A stretch of 28,832 nt of DNA from Bacteroidota bacterium (GCA_023458215.1 JAEXAJ010000059.1:1-28832); one strand, 5' to 3'. Counted from the first letter of the stretch, positions 15,673 through 24,957 are shown. Program-made: numbers and translations. Notes: a model not told the origin generated them from the letters alone.

Positions 15673-17190
15673 CTACAATTCCGGATTCCAAATACTTTCC
15701 CGATAAGGTATGGGGAAAGTAAGGCGGGCTGCGGTAACATTGTATGCGGCAGCAGGCAGATACTCATACAACCTCTTCATTTCAACTCCGTGGGCATTCA
15801 TCACTTCTACAGCCTGACCGGTACGCACCAAATCGTGCCAGCGATGATTCTCGAATGCAAGTTCTACCCTACGCTCATGGGCTATCAGTGAACGAAGCGC
15901 AGTTTGGTCGCTGACATCAGAAGTAGACAAGCCTGCACGGGTTCTCACCTCTTTTAAATAACCCAACGCTTTACCTGCATCTCGTTTGGTAGATGATTCA
16001 TTATAACACTCTGCCAGCATCAACAATACATCTGCATATCGAAATACGGGCCAATCGTCGCCACACTGATTAAGCACCGCATGCGGATTCATATACTTTG
16101 CACACATGTAACGGTAAGCAACTCCCTCTTGTGGCTGATAGTTCAAAGGAGAGACTACTCTCTCGCTAACAAAATCATCGTCCTTAATGCTTCCTTCAAC
16201 CACTTTGACGGAAGCCTCAAAACGTTTGTCTCCTGATTCATAGCTTCTCAACAAGTCGGGTGTGGGTACATTCAGACCGCCATGCTTGATATTCTCCGAT
16301 TTATCAAGACCCAGGATAGCTACATGGTTTGTCGATTTGGGCAGCATACGATACAGATAATCGGAATAGTGTCCTTCGGGTCCCTCTTTAAACTGTACTT
16401 CAAAGATAGATTCCTTGCTGTTTTTATTGCCGGTCTTAAATACGTCGGCATATTCCGTCAAAAGTCCATAGCCTTCTTTGGTCACCTCTTCGAGCAAAGG
16501 GATAGCCGCATCGTATTTCTTCTGATAAAGATAAACGGATGCCAACAGTGTTTCGGCCGCTCCCTTGGTAGCTCTTCCCGACTGTGGAAAACCACTCACC
16601 TTAGGAAGGGCAGCAACCGCATTTATCAAATCGTCCTCAATGGCTGCAAATATTTCGGTAACAGGAGATTTTCCTTTGGAAGCCTCAGTTGCCGAGGTAA
16701 CTTCCTTCAAGTGCAAAGGCACTTCACCGAAAAAGCGAACCAAGTTATAGTAATAAAGTGCACGCAAGAAATAAGCCTCACTCAGAATTTGCGTTCTCGC
16801 ACCTTCGGGAATACCATTGTGCATTCGCGAGATTATGACATTGGTTTTTGATACTCCATTGAAAGCATCATTAAACAACCCGTTGGAGTAGTTATTCAGA
16901 TCACCATCCATAAAGTTGCAGATGTCCTGCCGGTGTCCCGACTCATCACCGCCGAATTTGGGATAATATTCGTAATGCGTATTATCCGAGCGCATTTCGC
17001 CACATATAAAGTTATTCCAACCATAAACGGCACGCAGCGGTTGATAGGCTCCTACAACAAGGTTCTCAAAATCAGCCTGAGTCTTGAAGTAGTTATTAGA
17101 ACTAGGCTCATGTTCCTTGGGCAAATCAAGGAAACTATCACAAGAAGCCAACAGGCTTGCAGAGAGTAAAAGAACTACTATTTTTTTCAT
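15673..17190 (-). CDS. SusD-like glycan-binding outer-membrane lipoprotein (pair 2)
   Basis: This 505-residue protein starts MKKIVVLLLSASLLASCDSFLD, with lipobox LASC (Cys17). SusD/RagB features follow: NYFKTQADFENLVVGAYQPLR, a TPR-like helix AYFLRALYYYNLVRFFGEVPL (about 145-165), YADVLLMLAECYNE, ALGYLKEVRTRAGLS, ERRVELAFENHRWHDLVRTG, and a C-terminal LTFPIPYRESIWNPEL. This is a canonical SusD, closer to the family norm than SusD1. It partners with SusC2, which ends 21 bp before it, and binds oligosaccharide at the cell surface. A strong hairpin follows, so no accessory lipoprotein belongs to this pair. Base composition matches SusC2 and the GH92/GH78 genes, not SusD1. Confidence 0.96.
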   Translation of the reverse strand: MKKIVVLLLSASLLASCDSFLDLPKEHEPSSNNYFKTQADFENLVVGAYQPLRAVYGWNNFICGEMRSDNTHYEYYPKFGGDESGHRQDICNFMDGDLNNYSNGLFNDAFNGVSKTNVIISRMHNGIPEGARTQILSEAYFLRALYYYNLVRFFGEVPLHLKEVTSATEASKGKSPVTEIFAAIEDDLINAVAALPKVSGFPQSGRATKGAAETLLASVYLYQKKYDAAIPLLEEVTKEGYGLLTEYADVFKTGNKNSKESIFEVQFKEGPEGHYSDYLYRMLPKSTNHVAILGLDKSENIKHGGLNVPTPDLLRSYESGDKRFEASVKVVEGSIKDDDFVSERVVSPLNYQPQEGVAYRYMCAKYMNPHAVLNQCGDDWPVFRYADVLLMLAECYNESSTKRDAGKALGYLKEVRTRAGLSTSDVSDQTALRSLIAHERRVELAFENHRWHDLVRTGQAVEVMNAHGVEMKRLYEYLPAAAYNVTAARLTFPIPYRESIWNPEL

Positions 17191-17211
17191 GATTTACATT
17201 CGTTTAGTAAA

Positions 17212-20200
17212 TTAAAACTTGATGTTAACCCCCAATGAGTAAGTACGTGGAATGGGGTATGAGTTATCGTCGATACCACCATAACGTGCACTCGTACCAT
17301 TGGCGCTCGATTCGGGGTTAGGACCGGGATAGCTGGTAATATATCCCAGGTTTTGGAAACTGGCATAGACACGAATCTGTTCCATCCAACCCATCTTGGG
17401 GAAAGTATATCCTATCGTGAGGTTCTTGAAAGCCAAGTACGAACCGTCATAAACCATCATCGAACTTCTGTCACGAGCCAGGTAAGTTACTCCGGCATTA
17501 CCAGCCGCACGGGGTATTCTTCCATTGCCCGGATTCTCTTCCGAACGCCAGCAGTCCAGCAATTCTCTGCTCATATTAAAAGAACCATCGAGGTTATGGG
17601 AGTATTCCATAGTGCGAATCACTAAATCACCTCCGATAGAACCCGAAATAGTCAATCCTAAATCAAAGTTCTTATATTTGAATGTATTGGTCATACCAAA
17701 CATCATATCAGGAAGCGGATCACCAATCATCGTACGGTCCGCGCGAGTAATAATTCCATCGGGCTTCCCATCAGGGCCACTTATATCTTTCATTCTGGGA
17801 GAGCCTACCACCGATTTTCTAGAAGTATCGGAATCGGCATATACCGGTCCTTTGGCTAACTCTTCTTCGTTCATAAAGACACCATCGTATACATAACCAT
17901 ACAAGAAGCCAAGCGGCTTACCTACCTCTGTGCGGTTCCACGAACCACCGTAATCGCCATCGCCACCCAAGTGGTCGGTTCCTTCACCCAGCGAGAGAAC
18001 TTTATTTTTGCTGAACGAGAGGTTCAGGTTGGTAGACCATTTGAATGCTCCCACCAAGTTGCGGGTTTCAATATCCACATCGGCACCCCAGAAGCGCACC
18101 TTTCCTACATTGGTCTGAATGGAACCATATCCGCTGGAATAAGGCAAAGTCATCTGATACAGCATATCACTGGTAGTCTTCCGCCAGTAGTCGGTCTGCA
18201 CATAAATGCGGTCATTAAACAATCCGAAATCAATACCGAAATCCAATTGCTTAGTGATTTCCCATCCCAGCAGTTTGTTTTCAAGTCCCGATAGATATGT
18301 ACCGCTTTGAATACCACCGTTAAATACATAGTTAATGTTAGCTACATTGGCTGCATAGGTATAGTCGCCAATGTTATTATTACCAGTCAGACCGTAGCTG
18401 ACACGTAACTTCAGGTAGTTCAGCACATTCGATGCCTTCTTCATGAAACTCTCTTCCGACACAATCCATCCGGCAGATAAAGAAGGGAACAAACCCCAAC
18501 GGTTATCGGCTCCGAAACGTGAGCAACCGTCTTCGCGCAAGGCTACCTGCAATAAGTATTTTTCTTTGTAGTTGTAGTTGGCACGCGCCAGGAAAGAGGC
18601 CATTGCCCAGGCTGTAGGGGTGTTTGAACCACTCATTTTGGTAATCTCGGCTTGATTGAGCCACGGGTAGTCATCGGCAAAGTTCTCACCATAAAGACCT
18701 GAACCTTCCCAACGGTACTTCTGTGCCGAAAAACCGCCTAACAGATCGAAGTTATGCTCTCCAATCTTACCGTTATAGGTCAGTGTATGTTCTGTAACCC
18801 AAGAACTCTGGAATCCGGTCTGGTAGGTACCGGTCGATTTGGTTCCCACTGCATTAATCTCGCCCGATGCCTCGATAGGTTTATAAATCCTATGATTAGA
18901 CGACTCTGCATCGATACTGAAGGTAGACTTCCATGTCAGCCCTTTCCAAACATCTACTTCCAGAAAAGCATTACCTAAGATGCGAGTTCCTTTATAAACG
19001 TTTGTTTGTCTGGTCAACATCAGGTAGGGATTAGGTTGTTTCAGTGAGCCAACGGCAGAAAGTACCTCGGGCATAGAGCCATCGGCATTATAAAAGGGAA
19101 TAACGGGGGGTGCATAAAGTGCACAAGCGATGGTGCTCCAGCCTCCATCTGTATTCTGATTTTCGTGTTTGCGGTAAGAGGGAGCCAGGTTTACTCCCAA
19201 GCGAATCTTCTCTGTCGGAGTGTAAAGCGTATTGACGCGGAAATTAAAACGTTCGTAACCTGTATTAATTAACATGCCTTCTTGATTAGCGTAGGAGGCT
19301 ACTACGGTAGATTTCAATTTATCATTGCCCGAACTGATTGTTACGCCATAGTTCTGTATCAAAGCATCACGGGTAATCTTATCAAACCAGTTGGTGCCTT
19401 CGCCATATTGTTCCGGGTTACGATATGCTGCCGGAACTTCGGACTTACCGGTCTGCGGATCTTTCCAGTCGGTATATTTAATCATATCTTCATAATAGTT
19501 CTTCTTCCATTGAGCATACTCCGTACCATTCATCATATCGGGCAGACGGCTCTCGTTAATAGTTTGCAAACCTACATTAGCCGAAAACTCAACGGACGTT
19601 TTACCCTTCTGTGCTTTTTTTGTGGTAATAAGAATCACACCATTTGCGGCTCTCGAACCATAAAGCGAACTAGCCGAAGCATCTTTCAATACCGAAAAAG
19701 ATTCGATTTCATCGGGACTGATGTTGCTGATTTCCGTTGTAATGGGCATACCATCCACTACAAACAAGGGGGTGTTACCGGAGTTCAACGAACCGGCTCC
19801 GCGAATACGGAAAGACATACCTTCGCCGGGCTTTCCCGAAGATTGGTAAATCTGTACACCCGACACCTTTCCCTGCAATCCTTGGGCAAATTGGGTTACC
19901 GGCAATCCTTTTGTCTCTTCAGCCTTCACACTGGTCACGGCTCCGGTCATCGTTCTTTTCTTCTGGGTACCAAAGCTGACTACCACTACTTCATCAAGTC
20001 CTACACTGTTCTCCTTCAAGGCAACAGTAATCTGCCGTTGATTGCCAACAGTTATCACCTGTGTTTCGAAACCAATAAACGAGAATTCCAAGATCGACTT
20101 AGGACTATTGACTACAATTTCGTACTTGCCATCCACATCGGAGATGACTCCATTTGTCGTACCTTTTTCCATCACATTGACAGCTGGTAAAGGCTCTCCC

Positions 20201-20298
20201 AGATTGTCCCTGGTGAAACCAGAAATCTTGATTTGTGCATAAGCACCAACCAACGCCAATAAGAGAAGGCACGAGGTTAACAAAAATCTCTTTTTCAT
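17212..20298 (-). CDS. SusC-like TonB-dependent outer-membrane transporter (pair 2)
   Basis: ATG at 20298 gives 1028 residues (MKKRFLLTSCLLLLALVGAYAQ, signal peptide cleaved about AYA-Q). A TTG at 20331 lies immediately beside the -7 box and cannot be the start. A carboxypeptidase-regulatory-like domain (about 22-95, GEPLPAVNVMEKGTTNGVIS) is followed by the TonB box DEVVVVSFGTQKKRTMTGAV (about 102-121). A plug domain follows (about 110-225; TPLFVVDGMP, IESFSVLKDASASSLYGSRAANGVILITTKK), then a barrel ending SLGVNIKF. Both the plug text and the C-terminal Phe are canonical. It imports oligosaccharides with SusD2. It is preceded by an unusually long 481-bp gene-free region with a phased repeat array, the likely control region of this pair. 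Confidence 0.97.
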   Translation of the reverse strand: MKKRFLLTSCLLLLALVGAYAQIKISGFTRDNLGEPLPAVNVMEKGTTNGVISDVDGKYEIVVNSPKSILEFSFIGFETQVITVGNQRQITVALKENSVGLDEVVVVSFGTQKKRTMTGAVTSVKAEETKGLPVTQFAQGLQGKVSGVQIYQSSGKPGEGMSFRIRGAGSLNSGNTPLFVVDGMPITTEISNISPDEIESFSVLKDASASSLYGSRAANGVILITTKKAQKGKTSVEFSANVGLQTINESRLPDMMNGTEYAQWKKNYYEDMIKYTDWKDPQTGKSEVPAAYRNPEQYGEGTNWFDKITRDALIQNYGVTISSGNDKLKSTVVASYANQEGMLINTGYERFNFRVNTLYTPTEKIRLGVNLAPSYRKHENQNTDGGWSTIACALYAPPVIPFYNADGSMPEVLSAVGSLKQPNPYLMLTRQTNVYKGTRILGNAFLEVDVWKGLTWKSTFSIDAESSNHRIYKPIEASGEINAVGTKSTGTYQTGFQSSWVTEHTLTYNGKIGEHNFDLLGGFSAQKYRWEGSGLYGENFADDYPWLNQAEITKMSGSNTPTAWAMASFLARANYNYKEKYLLQVALREDGCSRFGADNRWGLFPSLSAGWIVSEESFMKKASNVLNYLKLRVSYGLTGNNNIGDYTYAANVANINYVFNGGIQSGTYLSGLENKLLGWEITKQLDFGIDFGLFNDRIYVQTDYWRKTTSDMLYQMTLPYSSGYGSIQTNVGKVRFWGADVDIETRNLVGAFKWSTNLNLSFSKNKVLSLGEGTDHLGGDGDYGGSWNRTEVGKPLGFLYGYVYDGVFMNEEELAKGPVYADSDTSRKSVVGSPRMKDISGPDGKPDGIITRADRTMIGDPLPDMMFGMTNTFKYKNFDLGLTISGSIGGDLVIRTMEYSHNLDGSFNMSRELLDCWRSEENPGNGRIPRAAGNAGVTYLARDRSSMMVYDGSYLAFKNLTIGYTFPKMGWMEQIRVYASFQNLGYITSYPGPNPESSANGTSARYGGIDDNSYPIPRTYSLGVNIKF

Positions 20299-20333
20299 AA
20301 TATACGTATTAATGGGGTTGTTTTTATCCAAGG

Positions 20334-20341
20334 CAAAAATA
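20334..20341 (-). promoter_or_regulatory. Promoter -7 box of susC2 (TATTTTTG)
   Basis: TATTTTTG on the minus strand is a full match to TAnnTTTG. It lies about 35 nt before the ATG at 20298. There is no clear -33 TTTG. The repeat array begins about 150 bp upstream of this box. Confidence 0.6.
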
Positions 20342-20486
20342 GAGCAAATAGAAAAGAGACTATTTTAATATATGACATTTGAGATATGAAAAGTGATATA
20401 TAGAAAACTCTTTTACCCGTGGGTGGGATTTGTTCATTACCATGCGGAAATAGACCAGATTAAAAGTTATTGATTATTTGTGCGTG

Positions 20487-20711
20487 GCACTGATGCACTA
20501 ATTATAGTGCACTGATAATCAATTGTATTGTACTGTACATCTTTTTATTTAAAGTACAGTGTTACTGTATTAAGGATAAAGTAGTACTGTATCACTGATA
20601 AAGTATTACTGTACTACTGATAAAGCGACACTGTACTTATAGATAAAGTAACACTGTATCCATAATAAAGTAATACTGTACATTCAGCAAAGTGGTTGTA
20701 CAGTGTTTATA
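20487..20711. repeat. 22-bp-period array of ACTG/ACTGTA cores upstream of susC2
   Basis: ACTGTA occurs on the plus strand at 20564, 20586, 20608, 20630, 20653 and 20675, with steps of 22, 22, 22, 23 and 22 bp. Each copy from 20586 on is preceded by AAAG, and several are followed 8 bp later by a second ACTG (20594, 20616). Further cores continue the pattern to the left: ACTGTA at 20532 and GCACTGAT at 20487 and 20509 (again 22 apart). Inverted copies TACAGT stand at 20555-20560 and 20699-20704. A 7-bp inverted repeat TGCACTA/TAGTGCA sits at 20494-20511. The bases between the cores vary, so selection may act on the phased core. This suits an array of regulator sites on one face of DNA; that function is inferred. 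Confidence 0.8.
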
Positions 20712-20779
20712 AACTGATAATTAATAGGTTGAGTTTCTTTGTATACATTGAGTAGTATTTGGCTCAACTTTACAAAAGC

Positions 20780-23700
20780 TTATGATTTATGCCGTTCAAA
20801 GTCCTTTGGCAACACTCCAAACTGCTTATAGAAGCACTTGGAGAAATATGAGGATGAGCTAAAGCCTACAATGAAAGCAATCTCATTGATGCGGTATTCC
20901 TTCTCACGCAAGAGTTCTGCTGCTTTTTTCAAACGAATCAGGCGGATAAAGTCGTTGGGAGTCAGTTCGGAGATGCTCTTTACTTTGCGGTAAAGGGTGG
21001 CACGGCTCATATTGAGCATGACGGCCAAGGCATCTACATCGAGATTTATCTCGTCCAGACGGGAATGAATGGCTTCCACCAGTTTATTAAGAAAGTCTTC
21101 GTCCGCTTTGGAATGAGCTATGACATCTACTGTCGATTCGGGTGATTGCCTGTATGATTCGCGTATCTTCTTTCTGTTTTCAAGAAGATTTTCAATACGC
21201 GCTTTCAGATAATCAATGGAATAGGGTTTGGCTATATATTCATCGGCGCCAATCTTCAGTCCGTCCAATTGTGCCTGCAAACCGGTTTTAGCTGTTAAAA
21301 GAATGACGGGTATATGGCTGTAGCGGATGTTTTCCTTGATCTCTTTGCACAAAGTCATCCCATCCATTACCGGCATCATCACGTCGCTGATTATCAAATC
21401 AACACTTTGTTCACTTAATATCCGCAATGCCTCTTCACCATTACCGGCCTTTAGAATCAGATAGTCGCCTTTGAGTTGATTAGCCATAAAGTTCTGGAAT
21501 TCTTCATTGTCTTCTACTGAAAGCACTACTCTCCGATGTTCCATATCGAGCAAAGAAACTGCATCTGTAAGCTTTCCGGTATTTTCTGCTACTACTTCTT
21601 CATTATCTTCCTTTAAAGTAATAGACATTTCCTGCCGGATAGGTAGAATGATGACGAAAGCCACATCCCGCTGATCAGTATCTACAAATATCTGACCTTT
21701 GTGTGCTTCAATCAATGTGCGGGCCAAAGGCAGACCGATACCAGTGCCAATACTGTTTTCATCCAACTTCACAAACGGATCGAAAATACGTTCAATTTGC
21801 TCCGATGGAATGCGATCACCGTCATTTATCACCGCCAATCTGAAGCTGTCGGCGTGGCTCTCCAGACTAATCTTTATAAAAGTATCGGCATGCTTCAATG
21901 CATTATTAAGAAGGTTGCTCAGTATCTTTGTAAACATTTCCACATCTACATCAGCAATCAGCTCTTCATGAAGCATATCTTCCTGAAAAATAATATTCTT
22001 CACTTTAGCCGCCGGAGTAAAACGTTTGATGGTTTCCCGAATAACAGCAACTACATCGGCATGTACAAAGTTTAGTTGCAAGCCTTTGGCTTCGGCTTTA
22101 CGGAAGTCCAGCAACTCATTGACCAGCTTCAATAGCCGGTTGGTATTTCGTTGAATAATAGAAAGATTATCATAGTACACATCCGATGTTTTTATTTCTT
22201 TCATCACTTCTTCCAGCGGAGCCTTTATCAAACTTAGCGGCGTTCTTATTTCGTGAGTTATATTGGTGAAGAAGTTGATTTTGGCATTATATAATTCTTT
22301 CTCTTTGCTGCGTTGCAATAGTTCCATAGCTTCCACATTGCGTTTCTGCAACCGATTGGTATAGCTCCTTACCATATAATATATAACCCATACGAAAATA
22401 ATGGCGTATGTAATATAAGCCCAAACTGTCAAATAGAAAGGAGGAAGAATACGAATGTTCATAGATGTTCCGGCTTCATTCCACGTACCGTCACTATTGG
22501 CTACTTTCACACGGAAGGTATATCTTCCGGGAGAAAGATTAGAATACGTTACTTGATGTGCCTGGCCTACATAAATCCAGTCTTGATCCCATCCTTCCAA
22601 TTTATAGGCATACTGCGTTCCCTGTGGGGAAGCATAACTTAATGCCGCAAAACCAATACTGAAAATAGACTGGTCGTGAGGCAATGTAATTTGCTTAGTA
22701 TAGGTAATGGAATATTTAAGCAGAGCATCCTCTCCGCCTACGGGAACTTCGACATTATCAATCTGGAAGCTATTGAAAATCACATTGGTTGGTGCCAAGG
22801 ACGAAAGCAATTTATCTGCTTCAAAAGCAACGAATCCTTTTACTCCTCCAAAATACATCTTGCCCGACTTACTTACAAAACCGGACTTATAGTTAAACTG
22901 ATCCCCCAACAGACCATCAGAATGAGTATAAGTCTTTATTCTGCCCGATGGTAATTCCAGCCGGAACAAACCTTTGTTGGTACTTCCCCAAATGCATCCG
23001 TTGGCATCTTCTTGCAACTGATAAATGACATTATTGGGCAATCCTTTATCCATGGAGAAATGATCGGTAAAAGAACCTGTCTGCTTATTGTAACGGATCA
23101 ATCCCGCTCCCTCCGTCCCTATCCATAGTCGATGGCTTTTATCTTCCAAAAGGCAAACCAGCATCTTGCCTCGAGTGGCGTCTTCTTTCACAACGACCGG
23201 ATAATGCTCCCATTTATCCTGCTTTCTGTCATACGAAAATAGCCCTTGTCCTAAGGTAGCAAACCACATTACACCGTCAAAATCTTCCAGTATATCATTA
23301 ACCTGTGAGGATATCTCATTTTCACAAACACGTATAAAGCTGTCTGTCTGGGGCGCATAGCGATGCAATCCCGTCATGGTTCCAATCCAAATTGTACCGG
23401 TATAGTCCTTATAGATAGAATAAATATTATCGTCATCCAACGTTTCTTTAGACAACGAACTCCGGTAATTCTTCAATCTCTTATTCTTCAGATTCAACAC
23501 AAACAGACCTTCGGAGAAAGAACCTATCCAAAGATTATCATCCGCACACAACAGAGCATGTATGTTATCGGCAGAAACATAACCTTGCGTAAAGGTCTTA
23601 TTGACCGGATCAAAACAATTCAATCCCCCGTCCTCAGTACCAATCCAAATGTTACCCTTCTCATCCTCACAAAATTCACTAATGCTTTTACCACTAATAA

Positions 23701-24778
23701 AATGGCTACCGGTCACCGGATAGTACTTCTCAAACCGGGCATAAGATTCCGCAAAATAATTCACCCCACCAAAGAAGGTTCCTAACCACATCCCTCCTTC
23801 CCTATCTTGATAAATGGAATGAATGGCATTATCCGAGAGTGAATAAGGGTCATTGAACACATGCTGAAAATGCTCGATAGTGCCTGTTTGAGAAGAATAG
23901 ATATAGAGTCCGCTCTCTGTGCCCAACCATAGGTTCGCATTTTTATCCATATAGATATGGCGTACAAACAGGGACTTTCCATCTTCACCCTTATTCAGTA
24001 ATTCACTAAACTTCCCGTCACGCAGATTAAGCTTCAGCAATCCGTGGCTAACAGTACCTACAAGCATGGTTTCGGAGTCAAGCATACATAGATGGTTAAC
24101 ATCATTGCCCGAAGTATTCTTTTCGGCATTATTAATGAGGAGCTGAGTTACTTCCCCTGTAGAAACATTCAATTTTAGAACTCCTTGCTGATAAGTGGCA
24201 ATCCAAAGGTGACCATCCATATCGAAACAACAGTCGCGTATTCCCTGCCCCTTTGTCAAATAACGATCCAATGAATAAAAACGTACCTCTTTTTGAGGAG
24301 TCACACAAAAGATACCTTTATCTGAGACACCCAACCACATATTCCCTTCTTTATCGCGCACTATAGCGCGCACAATACCATTAATAGACAAGCCCTTTTC
24401 AGCCTTAACAGACAAGTCGGTAAAGCTATCAAAAACCGGATTATACAAGAATACACCGATGTCAGTACCTATCCATAGCATTCCATCCACATCTTCGGCT
24501 AAAGAGAAAATAGCGTCACTCTTCAAACTCTTATCATCTGAAATCCCCCGTTTATATACTTTAAAAGAATTGCCATCATAACGGTTCAATCCATTTTGTG
24601 TACCAAACCACATGAAACCTTGGCGGTCTTGCAAAATGGCATATACCATATTTTGGGACAGACCATCTTCCACTCCTAAGTTTTTGAAGTAAAAGTTGGA
24701 GTATTGAGATGCAGCACATATAGAGGATAAAAGAAAAAGTGGCATCAATAAGGTAAAAAATAGCCGGAGTTTTTGCAT
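20780..24778 (-). CDS. Hybrid two-component system sensor/regulator (HTCS)
   Basis: ATG at 24778 gives 1332 residues. A TTG at 24802 falls inside the -7 box and is rejected. Order: signal peptide/anchor (1-23, ending SSICAA); about 14 Reg_prop beta-propeller repeats (about 30-660, with repeated G-x-[ML]W-[IFL]GT motifs such as GFMWFGTQNGL); Y_Y_Y domain (about 690-780); a membrane segment (about 783-803); histidine kinase with His842 in FFTNITHEIRTPLS; ATPase N box NLLNNALKH (about 955-962) and GTGIGL; receiver with Asp1132 in LIISDVMMPVMDG; C-terminal AraC HTH (about 1230-1332). Such proteins bind an oligosaccharide in the periplasm and activate PUL genes directly. All key residues are present, so it should be active. 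It lies next to susC2 and diverges from GH172-PHP, so both sides are plausible targets. Confidence 0.97.
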   Translation of the reverse strand: MQKLRLFFTLLMPLFLLSSICAASQYSNFYFKNLGVEDGLSQNMVYAILQDRQGFMWFGTQNGLNRYDGNSFKVYKRGISDDKSLKSDAIFSLAEDVDGMLWIGTDIGVFLYNPVFDSFTDLSVKAEKGLSINGIVRAIVRDKEGNMWLGVSDKGIFCVTPQKEVRFYSLDRYLTKGQGIRDCCFDMDGHLWIATYQQGVLKLNVSTGEVTQLLINNAEKNTSGNDVNHLCMLDSETMLVGTVSHGLLKLNLRDGKFSELLNKGEDGKSLFVRHIYMDKNANLWLGTESGLYIYSSQTGTIEHFQHVFNDPYSLSDNAIHSIYQDREGGMWLGTFFGGVNYFAESYARFEKYYPVTGSHFISGKSISEFCEDEKGNIWIGTEDGGLNCFDPVNKTFTQGYVSADNIHALLCADDNLWIGSFSEGLFVLNLKNKRLKNYRSSLSKETLDDDNIYSIYKDYTGTIWIGTMTGLHRYAPQTDSFIRVCENEISSQVNDILEDFDGVMWFATLGQGLFSYDRKQDKWEHYPVVVKEDATRGKMLVCLLEDKSHRLWIGTEGAGLIRYNKQTGSFTDHFSMDKGLPNNVIYQLQEDANGCIWGSTNKGLFRLELPSGRIKTYTHSDGLLGDQFNYKSGFVSKSGKMYFGGVKGFVAFEADKLLSSLAPTNVIFNSFQIDNVEVPVGGEDALLKYSITYTKQITLPHDQSIFSIGFAALSYASPQGTQYAYKLEGWDQDWIYVGQAHQVTYSNLSPGRYTFRVKVANSDGTWNEAGTSMNIRILPPFYLTVWAYITYAIIFVWVIYYMVRSYTNRLQKRNVEAMELLQRSKEKELYNAKINFFTNITHEIRTPLSLIKAPLEEVMKEIKTSDVYYDNLSIIQRNTNRLLKLVNELLDFRKAEAKGLQLNFVHADVVAVIRETIKRFTPAAKVKNIIFQEDMLHEELIADVDVEMFTKILSNLLNNALKHADTFIKISLESHADSFRLAVINDGDRIPSEQIERIFDPFVKLDENSIGTGIGLPLARTLIEAHKGQIFVDTDQRDVAFVIILPIRQEMSITLKEDNEEVVAENTGKLTDAVSLLDMEHRRVVLSVEDNEEFQNFMANQLKGDYLILKAGNGEEALRILSEQSVDLIISDVMMPVMDGMTLCKEIKENIRYSHIPVILLTAKTGLQAQLDGLKIGADEYIAKPYSIDYLKARIENLLENRKKIRESYRQSPESTVDVIAHSKADEDFLNKLVEAIHSRLDEINLDVDALAVMLNMSRATLYRKVKSISELTPNDFIRLIRLKKAAELLREKEYRINEIAFIVGFSSSSYFSKCFYKQFGVLPKDFERHKS

Positions 24779-24799
24779 GTTTTCATCGTATTTATTGGG

Positions 24800-24807
24800 C
24801 AAAGATA
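24800..24807 (-). promoter_or_regulatory. Promoter -7 box of the hybrid sensor gene (TATCTTTG)
   Basis: TATCTTTG on the minus strand is a full match to TAnnTTTG. It lies 21 nt before the ATG at 24778. CTTTC about 18 nt upstream may be a degenerate -33 box. The box fixes the start by excluding the TTG at 24802. Confidence 0.6.
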
Positions 24808-24872
24808 ATTGTTTAGATGAAACGTGAAAGTCTTATAATTGCTAATTAACAAGCCTCAAATAAGATTGAGCC

Positions 24873-24903
24873 GATATTCTTATTTAATGAGATGATATTC
24901 TTA
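24873..24903. repeat. 21-bp-spaced direct repeats in the divergent promoter region
   Basis: GATATTCTTA is repeated exactly at 24873-24882 and 24894-24903, start to start 21 bp. The match extends to 13 of 15 bases. The second copy ends 21 bp before the plus-strand -7 box, covering the -33 position, as expected of an activator site for AraC-type HTH proteins. It could also affect the sensor gene on the other side. Confidence 0.5.
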
Positions 24904-24924
24904 ATCAAACTTCAAAATGTGCCC

Positions 24925-24932
24925 TACTTTTG
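24925..24932 (+). promoter_or_regulatory. Promoter -7 box of the GH172-PHP gene (TACTTTTG)
   Basis: TACTTTTG matches TAnnTTTG and lies 25 nt before the ATG at 24958. No -33 TTTG is present. A direct-repeat pair occupies that position instead. Confidence 0.6.
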
Positions 24933-24957
24933 CACAAAACCCAAAACTAATTAAGTT

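Larger units (their letters stand above)
20299..20779. promoter_or_regulatory. 481-bp gene-free control region between hybrid sensor and susC2
   Basis: This is the longest gene-free stretch in the window. From the susC2 side it holds a short leader, a -7 box (20334-20341) and about 140 bp of AT-rich sequence without clear structure. Then comes a repeat array (20487-20711), and a weak inverted repeat GTTGAG (20728-20733) / CTCAAC (20763-20768) just after the sensor's stop codon. No convincing small ORF or RNA gene was seen. Confidence 0.7.

Noticed and set aside
19282..20190. A 302-codon open frame on the plus strand opposite susC2
   Set aside because: It lies entirely antisense to a strongly supported TonB-dependent transporter. 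It has no promoter box, no recognisable domain and a composition expected of a reverse-frame shadow.
20299..20331. TTG start for susC2 at 20331
   Set aside because: It lies 3 nt from the -7 box, at or before the transcription start. ATG at 20298 begins a standard signal peptide.
20551..20711. The 22-bp repeats considered as a CRISPR array
   Set aside because: Spacing is only 22 bp with a 6-bp invariant core and AAAG flank. There are no unique spacers of normal length, no long exact repeat and no cas gene nearby.
20728..20768. GTTGAG/CTCAAC inverted repeat after the sensor gene as a terminator
   Set aside because: Arms of only 6 bp with a loop of about 29 nt and no T-run make a functional terminator unlikely.
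24779..24802. TTG start for the hybrid sensor at 24802
   Set aside because: The TTG lies within the TATCTTTG promoter box, so it cannot be in the transcript. ATG at 24778 starts the signal peptide.
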